Source: an uncultured Lachnospiraceae bacterium (GTDB taxonomy: Bacteria; Bacillota; Clostridia; Lachnospirales; Lachnospiraceae). Taken from it: a DNA stretch of 64,000 nt. The notes under the pieces are model-generated. The model saw only the letters and a list, made by a program, of their open reading frames with translations, ran no database searches and was not told the DNA's origin. Both the position numbers and the translations under genes were made by a program. Where the stretch lies: assembly GCA_947367855.1 (NCBI GenBank), contig CANBFE010000002.1, forward strand, positions 272,560-336,559, written 5' to 3'. Below, one piece after another: positions 49,095-57,543 of this stretch; the stretch's first letter is position 1; each line of letters begins with the position of its first letter.

Positions 49095-50203
49095 TGGCAA
49101 ACAACAGCGGAAAAGGAACCCAGTTTGAATATCTTTTGTGTGAGATGTTTGCAGAACAGGACTACTTTGCAAGAAGGTCAATTCCCATTATGTTTACCAA
49201 TGGCCAGGATGTTACAGACATAGATGTCCTGGGAATTAAATTCATTTATCCGTTTGAAAAGAAAATGCTTATATGTGATTGTAAAAATAAGGCAAGATCC
49301 AGGCCTTTTGAGAGAGTTTTCTGGACAAAAGGTCTTGGAGCATATGTGGGAGTTGACGAGGAATATGTAGCGCTGCCAAAAGCAAATGGCGAAATCATCT
49401 CATTTGCAAAACAGTGCGGGGTAAGGGTAATCGTACAGGAGGAATTAAGTAAATACGGAAAGGAAAAACGCGGATATGCAGATTACAGTTTCCTGGGAGA
49501 ATTCCTTAAAAATATAGAAGATAAAAAAAACGGGGATATAGCAGCAGTCAGATATCTATCCATATTGAAACGGGAATATTTATCAGATAATCCTTATAAG
49601 AGCCTGAATGTAGCACTTTTAATATTAAATAAGTTATCCAAAGAGAATTTAAGTGAAGACGGAGCACGGATAGTTTATGCTGAAGGGGTAACTGTGGTTG
49701 CATATTCACTGTTGGATATTTGCCATGACGTATTTGGACTGGGAAGTGCCGACAGGGATAGATATATTGAAAAGAAACTGACATATGGGGATTCGGATGA
49801 AAGTTACATTGAGAATCTGGTCAACAATATAACAATGTATGCGAATGAAGTCCTGGCAGAGAAAATACCAAAAGAATATTATAATAAGAATCTGGTCGAC
49901 AAAATGGTAATACCGAAGCCGCATTATACGAAAAACTGCATTTCCGTAGTTGAAAAGGCATACTCCAATCCAGGTGTATATATTGATATCCTGCAGAATC
50001 TCGACTTTATTATGTTTGAATTTTTTGTAAAGAAGAAAAAATTTGATCAAACTGTTTTTGCAGAATATTGCAGGAATTTCAGAACGGATGAGAAGCTAAA
50101 GGCATGCAAAAATATTTTGTTTTTTATAGGCAATTCATCAGCAGTTTTTCTGAATGACATTTGGAAAGAAGAACCGGAATTTATTCCGCAGAAAAGACTG
50201 TAA
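49094..50203 (+). CDS. PD-(D/E)XK nuclease-like protein of the two-gene cassette
   Basis: The 369-residue protein begins with a restriction-endonuclease-like domain (about residues 1-95). It shows Glu12 in FEYLL, a TDIDVLG segment with Asp44, and CDCKNK giving the D62-x-K64 pair, which is the Mrr-type (D/E)xK catalytic pattern. The remaining 270 residues are unrecognised and mostly helical. It starts inside the stop of the upstream gene (TAATG) and ends before a 14-bp terminator. By analogy with other cassettes carrying Mrr-like nucleases it may be antiphage; this is inference. Confidence 0.82.
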   Translation: MANNSGKGTQFEYLLCEMFAEQDYFARRSIPIMFTNGQDVTDIDVLGIKFIYPFEKKMLICDCKNKARSRPFERVFWTKGLGAYVGVDEEYVALPKANGEIISFAKQCGVRVIVQEELSKYGKEKRGYADYSFLGEFLKNIEDKKNGDIAAVRYLSILKREYLSDNPYKSLNVALLILNKLSKENLSEDGARIVYAEGVTVVAYSLLDICHDVFGLGSADRDRYIEKKLTYGDSDESYIENLVNNITMYANEVLAEKIPKEYYNKNLVDKMVIPKPHYTKNCISVVEKAYSNPGVYIDILQNLDFIMFEFFVKKKKFDQTVFAEYCRNFRTDEKLKACKNILFFIGNSSAVFLNDIWKEEPEFIPQKRL

Positions 50204-50217
50204 AACCATGCAGAGCC

Positions 50218-50253
50218 ATACATGATAAGCATCCAGGGCTGCTTATCATGTAT
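50218..50253. terminator. Bidirectional terminator after the second cassette
   Basis: ATACATGATAAGCA (50218-50231) and TGCTTATCATGTAT (50240-50253) form a perfect 14-bp stem between two convergent genes. Confidence 0.8.
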
Positions 50254-50270
50254 CCTGGCTTTTGCTGAAA

Positions 50271-51782
50271 TCAGCTTCTTTTTTCAAAGAAATGGTCGAT
50301 TTCCCTTTTGACAGATTCCGCAGAAAGGGATTTGGACAGATAGCCTTCAGGTTTCAGGGAAATCGCTTTTTTGACGCTTTCCCTGTCCACCCTGGAGGTG
50401 AGAAAAATTACCGGAATATCCGTGAAATCCTTCTCGGAGCGAATCATTTCCAGGGTCTGGCCTCCATTGCAGACAGGCATCTCATAGTCTAACAGCATAA
50501 GGTCCGGCCGGGCAGTGGTAATGCTGCGGATGGCGGACAGGCCGGAATCTGCCGTAAGCACCTCATAGTCGCTGCCTAGCAGATGCAGCATTGCCGTCCG
50601 CATGAAGTCGGAGTCATCCACTACCAGTATTTTCTTTTTTTGGCTGCAAAGGTCTTTTTCGGAACTGGCAGGCTGCAGGTGGCTCTGGATTTCGGCAGCG
50701 TGATGGTCATGGCGTGGATGGAACCTGGTTTTATCAGGATTGTTGTGGTCATGAGGTTCGCCGCTGCTGTCCGGCGGGATATTGTCGCAGAGTCCAGGGG
50801 TGTCCGTAGCTGTGGGAGTGCCTGCATGCAGACGGCTTTCTATTTCTGCTACGGCGTCCGCTGTGATAGCTGAAATAGCTTCTCTGGGCGGAGGAGTTTC
50901 GGAAACGGCCATGCAGCAGGCAAAGTACCCTTTCCCGGTGTCGAACAGAAGGCTGAATTGGGGGCTCAGCTTCTGGTACATTCTGTAAAACTGTTCATAG
51001 GACAGCAGATGTTCATTGGTAAATTCAAAATGTTTCAGGGATGAAAAACAGCCTTTGACGCGTTCCGCAAGCTGCTTTGCCGCATAACTTGCCACATTGC
51101 ACAACATCATGTCCGTAGTTTCCGATTTAGTGTCAATTACATTGCCAATTGTGCTGCCAATTAAATTTTCTTCAAAAAGCAGGAAAAATTCCCATCGCTT
51201 TTCTTCTCTGCCGCTGTAAATCAGGCGGCAGCAGATTTCGGTTCCGAAATTTTCCCCGGCATAGCAGTTGCTGATCAGCTGTGAATTCAGGTGGAACATG
51301 CTGTACAGCAGGTTTGCAATGGTCTGACCCATCACAGCCTGTTCCTCTTCCGGCAGCAGTTTTTCCCAGTGTCTGACAGGTTCACCGTCTACGATCAGAT
51401 GATCTTCAATCAGAGTATGTCCGATCAGCCATCCTGCGCATACACCGAGAAAATGTTGGATGGATGTTTCTGAAAAATTGGTCAGTTCCAGTTCGTTCTC
51501 AAGTGCAGGGAGCATCCGTTCCCGAAAATCTTTATGGATGCGCCTGTGGGTCTGGAGGCCGGTGTAGTTTATGGACATCATATAGTTTTCCTCATCTGTA
51601 AAGTGTTGGATAGCATGGTCTTTAAAGTATTTTACCGCCTCCTGACAGGCAAACCGGCTTTTTTCTTCCCTGTATCGAAGGTCAAACAGCTTATTCAGAA
51701 TGCTGAACAGCTTTTTGTGCTCCCGGTCGATAAGGTCTACTCCCACATTGTACCGTTCATCCCATATCAGACGATTTCCCAT
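50271..51782 (-). CDS. Hemerythrin, CheX-like and receiver domain fusion
   Basis: The 503-residue cytoplasmic protein has an N-terminal bacteriohemerythrin domain (about residues 1-130) with a full set of iron ligands: His22, His60-x3-Glu64, His79-x3-His83, and His122 with Asp127 five residues later. The middle (about 150-310) resembles CheX/CheC-type phosphatase domains, though weakly. A polar, low-complexity linker (about 310-385) leads to a receiver domain (about 386-503) with DDSD and LLDYE holding the phosphoacceptor Asp. It may couple oxygen or nitric-oxide sensing to chemotaxis signalling. The ATG has GGAGG upstream. Confidence 0.88.
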   Translation of the reverse strand: MGNRLIWDERYNVGVDLIDREHKKLFSILNKLFDLRYREEKSRFACQEAVKYFKDHAIQHFTDEENYMMSINYTGLQTHRRIHKDFRERMLPALENELELTNFSETSIQHFLGVCAGWLIGHTLIEDHLIVDGEPVRHWEKLLPEEEQAVMGQTIANLLYSMFHLNSQLISNCYAGENFGTEICCRLIYSGREEKRWEFFLLFEENLIGSTIGNVIDTKSETTDMMLCNVASYAAKQLAERVKGCFSSLKHFEFTNEHLLSYEQFYRMYQKLSPQFSLLFDTGKGYFACCMAVSETPPPREAISAITADAVAEIESRLHAGTPTATDTPGLCDNIPPDSSGEPHDHNNPDKTRFHPRHDHHAAEIQSHLQPASSEKDLCSQKKKILVVDDSDFMRTAMLHLLGSDYEVLTADSGLSAIRSITTARPDLMLLDYEMPVCNGGQTLEMIRSEKDFTDIPVIFLTSRVDRESVKKAISLKPEGYLSKSLSAESVKREIDHFFEKRS

Positions 51783-52235
51783 GTGTTTTCCTCCTGGTAA
51801 GGCTTCCTGATAGTTTTCAGCCGGGCTGACTTAACTTGGAATAATCCCTGTGGGCTGCTGGGTGCGTTTTACATGCATCTGCCGGAGCCCCCGTGTATCA
51901 ATCCGGGGGCTGTACGGAACAGGTTTGGCCGTTACTGCGGCTGTGTCATATCAGGTCATTTGTATATTCTATTCCATGGAGGCGCCATATGTGTCAGGTT
52001 GTGACATTTTATTCCCTTTTTTGCGCTTTGGTTTGCTGCATATATTTATTAAGCTTTCTGCTTCTCTAATTCATAAAATCTTAAGAGGCATTTGGGACTG
52101 TTATGTGGTATACTCAAGCTGTAATGTCTCAGGGCATACAAAGCAAACATATTTTCGCATAGTTTTCAGAGTCTGTCCCCTGTGCCATGAGGCGGCGGGA
52201 ACAGATGCAGTGCGAAGGAAAGGGAGTGTAGGAAA
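51783..52235. other. Divergent intergenic region with a strong hairpin
   Basis: No gene is seen. AGCCCCCG (51886-51893) and CGGGGGCT (51904-51911) form an 8-bp GC-rich stem with a 10-nt loop, upstream of the hemerythrin gene and facing the binding-protein gene. A TGTCA/TGACA dyad (51992-51996 and 52002-52006) lies further right. Its role is unclear. Confidence 0.4.
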
Positions 52236-54533
52236 ATGAAGTTTAGCAAAAAGAATGGAGTTTATCGGCGTATTCTGACGCTGGGACTGGCCGCGGCCAT
52301 GGTGTTCTCACTGGCGGCCTGTGGCAATGAGGCAGGGGGAGAGACGGAGAAGAAGGAATGGGCATGGGTGCCGGAATTTGTTACTGTTGAGGACGAAAAT
52401 AATTCCTTTTATGACGTACAGCTGACAGGGGACGGATTCAGTTATCTGGCCCACGATTATGACGAGGCTGCGGGGACTTCCGTTCAGAGTATCTGCAGAT
52501 ATTCCCTGACGGACGGCAGCATAACAAAGACCCCGTTGTCTTATGCTGAGGAAAAAAACTGGAATCTGGGCCGCACTGTTTTTGGTGCTGACGGCAGCAT
52601 GTATGGTGTGGCAAATGTCTATAATGAGGATTACAGCGAAGCCGAGACGTATCTGTGCAAGTTTGACTCCCAGGGCAATCAGATATTTGCGGAGGACATG
52701 ACCAATCTGGTGGGGGACGGGTATGTGGATTCCCTGGCCATGGACGGAGAGGGACGGATCTATGCCTCAGGAGATGCCATGATCTGGCTGTATGATCAGG
52801 ACGGCAGGAATCAGGGGAGTGTGTCGCTGGATTCCGGCGGAAATGCCTGGATCCGTTCTATGGGAGCGGGCAGGGATGGTAAAATGTATGTATGCCATTA
52901 CGATAACGACGGCTACGTTCTGACCGATATTGACTTTGAGGGAAAAAAGACAGGCAGTACCTATGAGAACTTTCCTTCCGGCAACGGCGAAAGGCTGATA
53001 CCCGGCATTGAGAAGGATTTCCTGGTGCAGGATGGCAGCAAGGTATATGAATATGATTTGAAGTCCCAGAAGGCGGAAGAACTGTTCAGCTGGTTGGACA
53101 GTGATATCAACGGCAGCTATGTCCAGAATTTCGGTGTGCTGGAGGACGGGCGGATTCTTGCGGTAATCATGGACTGGGAAACAAGTGCCCAGGAGATCGC
53201 GCTGCTGACAAAGAAAAAGGCCAGTGAGGTGCCCCAGAAGGAGATCATTGTCATCGGAACCCTCTATGGAGACTCCAATATCCAGGCAGAGGCTGTAAAG
53301 TTCAATAAATCCAATGAGAAGTATCATATCAGCATCCGCACTTACCTGGATCTCAATAATTGGAACGGGGACGGCTACGACGCATACATGGCTTATATGG
53401 CAGACGGCATCAACAGGATGAACAATGACATCACTTCCAGTAACTGTCCGGATATTCTGGACCTGAGCAGCCTGAATGTGAAACAGCTGGCGGCCAAGGG
53501 GGTCTTTGAGGATCTGAACGGCTATCTGGAGAAGAGCGACAAGCTGAATCGTTCTGATTTTATGGATAACATAATGGATGCCTATACGATCAACGGGGCA
53601 TTGGTGAGCATTCCTGACAGTTTCCAGCTGCAGACCATGGTGGGCAAGGCTTCGGAGGTAGGCAGCGAGATGGGATGGACCATTGACAAATTGATCGCCT
53701 TTGCGGACGCTCATCCGGATGCCCAGCTTTTTGACAACATGTCCAAGGATCAGATGATGATGTACCTGATGATGTACAATGCGGATTCCTTTGTGGACTG
53801 GAGTACCGGGGAATGCAGTTTTGATACTGATGAGTTTAAGAACATACTGAATTTCGTGAACCGCTTCCCGGACGAGGTAACCTGGGAGGAGGGTGATCTG
53901 TCAACGCCCAATAAGATACAGCGGGGAGAGGTGCTCTTCTATGAAGCGCATTTGTATGATTTCAGAGAAATACAGGTAGCCAATGAAATCTTTCAGGGAG
54001 ACGCTGCCTATATCGGATATCCTACCACGGACGGCAGTTCAGGGTGTATGCTTTCCGTTTCTCAGTCCTATGCCATTTTGTCCAAGGCAAAGCAGAAGGA
54101 TGGGGCATGGGAGTTTCTGGAGGGATTTCTTACCCGGGAAGTGGATGCGCAGCGGAGCGGCTTCGGTTTCCCTACGCTGAAGAGCAGGCTGAATGCCATG
54201 GCCGAGGAAGCGGTAAAGGTGGAATACTTTACGGACGAGAACGGAGACCCTGTCCTGGACGAGAATGGGGAGCCCGTCGTGATGGGGGCAGGCGGAGGCT
54301 TTTCCTACAGCGACGGTTGGAGCTATGATTACCGCATTCCCACCCAGGAAGAGGTAGACCTGACCATGTCTCTGATGGAGACTGCCAGGCCTGTGAACTA
54401 TTCCCAGGGAGATGCGGTTCTGAATATCATCAATGAGGAGGCCGCCGGCTTCTTCCAGGGGCAGAAGAGTATAGACGAGGTGGTATCTGTAATTCAGAGC
54501 CGCGTCAAGATCTATGTAGGCGAGAACAAATAG
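52236..54533 (+). CDS. Orphan ABC substrate-binding lipoprotein with long N-terminal domain
   Basis: The 765-residue lipoprotein has a lipobox LAAC with Cys29. Residues 40-340 contain repeated short beta-strand blocks with DG/G turns (ICRYSLTDGSI, AMDGEGRIYASGDAMIWLYDQDGR), suggesting a beta-propeller-like domain. A family-1 solute-binding domain follows (about 345-765), with the ligand-pocket pattern of sugar-binding proteins. No permease or ATPase gene is adjacent, so it would need to be served by another transporter or act as a sensor. Such propeller-plus-binding-protein fusions occur in Lachnospiraceae; the function is not known to me. Confidence 0.82.
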   Translation: MKFSKKNGVYRRILTLGLAAAMVFSLAACGNEAGGETEKKEWAWVPEFVTVEDENNSFYDVQLTGDGFSYLAHDYDEAAGTSVQSICRYSLTDGSITKTPLSYAEEKNWNLGRTVFGADGSMYGVANVYNEDYSEAETYLCKFDSQGNQIFAEDMTNLVGDGYVDSLAMDGEGRIYASGDAMIWLYDQDGRNQGSVSLDSGGNAWIRSMGAGRDGKMYVCHYDNDGYVLTDIDFEGKKTGSTYENFPSGNGERLIPGIEKDFLVQDGSKVYEYDLKSQKAEELFSWLDSDINGSYVQNFGVLEDGRILAVIMDWETSAQEIALLTKKKASEVPQKEIIVIGTLYGDSNIQAEAVKFNKSNEKYHISIRTYLDLNNWNGDGYDAYMAYMADGINRMNNDITSSNCPDILDLSSLNVKQLAAKGVFEDLNGYLEKSDKLNRSDFMDNIMDAYTINGALVSIPDSFQLQTMVGKASEVGSEMGWTIDKLIAFADAHPDAQLFDNMSKDQMMMYLMMYNADSFVDWSTGECSFDTDEFKNILNFVNRFPDEVTWEEGDLSTPNKIQRGEVLFYEAHLYDFREIQVANEIFQGDAAYIGYPTTDGSSGCMLSVSQSYAILSKAKQKDGAWEFLEGFLTREVDAQRSGFGFPTLKSRLNAMAEEAVKVEYFTDENGDPVLDENGEPVVMGAGGGFSYSDGWSYDYRIPTQEEVDLTMSLMETARPVNYSQGDAVLNIINEEAAGFFQGQKSIDEVVSVIQSRVKIYVGENK

Positions 54534-54540
54534 CTTCTGC

Positions 54541-56580
54541 CTATATGATGTTGGTCATCAGCTCCAGTACCATTTCATATCCGTTTTCCACGGCAAGGCG
54601 CACAGGGGTGACACCGTCGTTGTTAGGGCGGTTGTAATCGGCGCCTTTCCGGATCAGGTAGCGGGCCGTGTCCTGGGAGCCGGCTTCCAGGGCATGGTGG
54701 AGCGCCGTGTTGCCCTCCTTGTCTGTCAGGTGGAGGTCCGCCCCTGCCTGGAGCAGTTCTTTCGCCATATCTTTATCAACATAGTGCATCATGGCTGTCA
54801 TGCCGTTCTGATCTTTTCTGTTGACGTCCACGCCTCTTTCCAGAAACAGAGGGAGCAGGTCACTGGTAAAGTGGTCGAGGAGCATAAAGGGCGTTCTGCC
54901 GTCCTCGTCGGGAATATCCAGGTGCTTCAGCTCCTTCAGAAGGGCTGCTCTCTGCACTGAACCGATATTGTCGCTGAAACCGCTTCTGTGAAGGGCAAGG
55001 TGGGCCGGGGTTTCACCCTGCAGGTTTTTTGCGGTGTCGTCCGCCCCGGCTTCCAACAGCATTTTTGCTATGTCCGCATGGCCGTGCAGGCAGGCTTCGT
55101 GGAGGGCGGTGGTTCCCGCCAGGGCGGGGGCGTCTTCCGTGAGATTGACATCCACGCCTTTTTTTATCATGGCCCGGAGCAGGGATACGCAGCCGTTTTT
55201 CGCGGCCAGGTGCAGGGCTGATTTCCCGTTGTTGTTCAGCTGCTCCATGGATTCCCTGGAGAGAAATGCTGCTGTCTCATTCCAATAATCAGCGTTTTCC
55301 CCGGTTTCACGCTTGCTCTGGGAGGCCAGAAGATTGGCGGGTGTCTGGCCGCCGATCACCGCGCTTTCCATATCCACGCCCAGTTGGGCAAGTTTTCTTA
55401 TGATAGAAATTCCATAATAGATACGAAGGCATTCGTCCCGGAGGCAGATGGCAGAATGCCGATAATAAAGAGGCTTGGTTAAGTCTACGCCTGCATCCAG
55501 GCAGGCATCCAGTACACGGGCCTGGGAATCGCTTACCAGGGCGTTGTGCAGGATGGAAGAGACTTCGCCCACTTCGTCATCATCGTCCGGGTCAAGATGC
55601 CGGATCAGCTTTGCAGTCATGTACAGAGCCAGGCTCAGGCTGTCCCTGTCGTCGCTGCGCACATCAAAGAAAGCACTGTTGGTGATCTGGCTGAGGGGAA
55701 ACAGTTCCAGGGCGAAATCCGGCTTTTCCACCGCACCCCGGTCCCTCAGCGCCAGGTACATGGCCTGATTATTAAAATAGGCAGCGTGGCTGAGAGGGGT
55801 GGTGCCTTTCTTGTTGGCGGTGTTTACCATTTCCGGGCAATGCTTCATTAACAGCAGAGCTGCAGTGAAATGTCTGTTTTTCAGGGCCATCATGAGCAGG
55901 GTGTCGCCCTCGTCGTTCACATAGCCGGTTTCCGCGCCTTTTTCCAGAAAGATTTCCGTCAGGGGCCAGGTATAATCGGAGCAGTATTCTGTGGAGAGAA
56001 GGAGCTCCAGGGGGGTGAGGCCATGGATATCCCTTGCATTTATGGGGCAGGTCAGCAGACGGGCAATTTCTCCCCGCTGTTCCACGCTATGCTGCAGGGG
56101 CGTGCCGTCGTGGGACGGGTTTTCCAGTCTGGGATACGCCAGAAAATGCAGGGCATTCCTGCCGTTTTCATCCAGGAGGGCGCTGTTGGCGCCGTGCTCC
56201 AGTAATAGCTTTACCAAAAACAGGTTTCCCCGGGCGCAGGCCAGCAGAAAGGGGGTAAGCCCGCGGCCATTGCAGTCAGGGGTATCTATCTCCGCAGCGG
56301 TTATTCTGCCGTCCTGAAGGATTTTTTCCACTCCATGATAAAAGTTCAGCCATACCAGAAGGTGAAAGGTGGTCAGGCCTCCATGGCCCACCGGAGAAAG
56401 CAGCTCCTCCTTCGTCCATTCATCCAGACAGGCTTCCGCCTCCCGGACAGTCTCATCTTTCATGGCATCATTGTAGAAGCGGGAATCCTGCTCCGTTTCC
56501 TGCCACCAGGGGATGTAAGCGGTCATGCTGTAAATTTCACAGGATGTAACCAGAAGGTCTGTGAGTTCATTTCGGTTCAT
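54541..56580 (-). CDS. Large ankyrin-repeat protein
   Basis: The 679-residue protein consists largely of ankyrin repeats, about 33 residues each, recognisable by G-x-TPLHxA-type cores (GLTPFLLACARG, GTTALHEACLHG, GNTALHHALEAG). I count roughly twelve, starting near residue 80. The N-terminal 80 residues are a distinct helical part with WW residues. There is no signal peptide. ATG 56580 follows AAGGAGG; longer frames to 56643 lack a site. Ankyrin proteins mediate protein binding, so partner and role are unknown. It converges on the binding-protein gene 7 nt away. Confidence 0.87.
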   Translation of the reverse strand: MNRNELTDLLVTSCEIYSMTAYIPWWQETEQDSRFYNDAMKDETVREAEACLDEWTKEELLSPVGHGGLTTFHLLVWLNFYHGVEKILQDGRITAAEIDTPDCNGRGLTPFLLACARGNLFLVKLLLEHGANSALLDENGRNALHFLAYPRLENPSHDGTPLQHSVEQRGEIARLLTCPINARDIHGLTPLELLLSTEYCSDYTWPLTEIFLEKGAETGYVNDEGDTLLMMALKNRHFTAALLLMKHCPEMVNTANKKGTTPLSHAAYFNNQAMYLALRDRGAVEKPDFALELFPLSQITNSAFFDVRSDDRDSLSLALYMTAKLIRHLDPDDDDEVGEVSSILHNALVSDSQARVLDACLDAGVDLTKPLYYRHSAICLRDECLRIYYGISIIRKLAQLGVDMESAVIGGQTPANLLASQSKRETGENADYWNETAAFLSRESMEQLNNNGKSALHLAAKNGCVSLLRAMIKKGVDVNLTEDAPALAGTTALHEACLHGHADIAKMLLEAGADDTAKNLQGETPAHLALHRSGFSDNIGSVQRAALLKELKHLDIPDEDGRTPFMLLDHFTSDLLPLFLERGVDVNRKDQNGMTAMMHYVDKDMAKELLQAGADLHLTDKEGNTALHHALEAGSQDTARYLIRKGADYNRPNNDGVTPVRLAVENGYEMVLELMTNII

Positions 56581-56614
56581 ATGTACCTCCTTATTTAAAA
56601 GTCTATTGCCTATT

Positions 56615-56643
56615 ATTTTAGCACTTTCTGGATAGGGGGACAA
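56615..56643 (-). promoter_or_regulatory. Promoter of the ankyrin gene
   Basis: On the minus strand TTGTCC (56638-56643) and TAAAAT (56615-56620), spacer 17 bp, lie 35 nt before the ATG. Confidence 0.6.
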
Positions 56644-56774
56644 GCAAAACAGGAGGAGAACCGAAATGCCGGTGGAAAAACCTCTGGCTGTATGATAAAA
56701 TGGAGAGGAGTCTGGCGGAAAATGAAGGGATTGTAAATGAAAGGATTACAAATTAGGGAAAAGAAGGGATGGTT

Positions 56775-57542
56775 ATGACAAACAAAGAAGCGCTGCGGAT
56801 TGCCATGGAGCAGTCCGCATTGGATATCAATTGTAAGGCGGAAGATTTTCTTTGCGTCAGTAATGTGATTGTGCGGTCCGGTGTGGGGGAGGGGGCACGG
56901 AAATATTATCAGGAGCCCATTGCCTGCAATCTGGTATCCTACGGAAACAATATCGTTGCCTCTGTGCGTGACGAATACAGGGAAATCGTGGAAGAATACA
57001 TAGGAAAATTTGAGTTTTACCATTGTTTTGAGACGCCGAATATGCACTGGCTGAACCAACGGCTGGCGGAGCGGGGGCAGAAAGTGTGTTTTATGGCCGA
57101 ATACTATCTGCCGGATACGGACAGGCTGTGCGCTTTGCCCTGTGATTATGAACGAAAGATTTTGGAACAGTCTGATTTTGCGGAATTGTATCTGCCGGAA
57201 TGGAGCAATGCTCTGTGTGAGGACCGGAAGCAGCTGGATGTTCTGGGAGTTGGGGCATATGCCGGAGGAAAACTCATCGGGCTTGCAGGCTGTTCCGCCG
57301 ACTGCAGCACCATGTGGCAGATTGGTGTGGACGTACTGCCGGAATACAGAAGAAAGGGGATTGCAGCTTCTCTTACCAGTACTCTGGCCGTGGAAATTCT
57401 GAAACGGGGGAAACTGCCTTTTTACTGTTCAGCATGGTCCAATATCAGGTCTGTCCGGAATGCAATCAAGAGCGGGTTTCTTCCGGCCTGGGTGGAAATG
57501 ACGGCAAAACCTGCGGACGTGGTTGACAGGATGAACAGGTAA
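56775..57542 (+). CDS. GNAT family N-acetyltransferase
   Basis: The 255-residue protein has a GNAT domain in its C-terminal half (about residues 130-245): an IGVDVLPEYRRKGIAASL acetyl-CoA loop near 185-202 and the closing NIRSVRNAIKSGFLPAW. The N-terminal 120 residues are not recognised and may be a second, degenerate domain. ATG 56775 or 56769 is possible; the former is better spaced from GAAGGG. It ends 1 nt before the EamA gene. Confidence 0.83.
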   Translation: MTNKEALRIAMEQSALDINCKAEDFLCVSNVIVRSGVGEGARKYYQEPIACNLVSYGNNIVASVRDEYREIVEEYIGKFEFYHCFETPNMHWLNQRLAERGQKVCFMAEYYLPDTDRLCALPCDYERKILEQSDFAELYLPEWSNALCEDRKQLDVLGVGAYAGGKLIGLAGCSADCSTMWQIGVDVLPEYRRKGIAASLTSTLAVEILKRGKLPFYCSAWSNIRSVRNAIKSGFLPAWVEMTAKPADVVDRMNR

Positions 57543-57543
57543 T

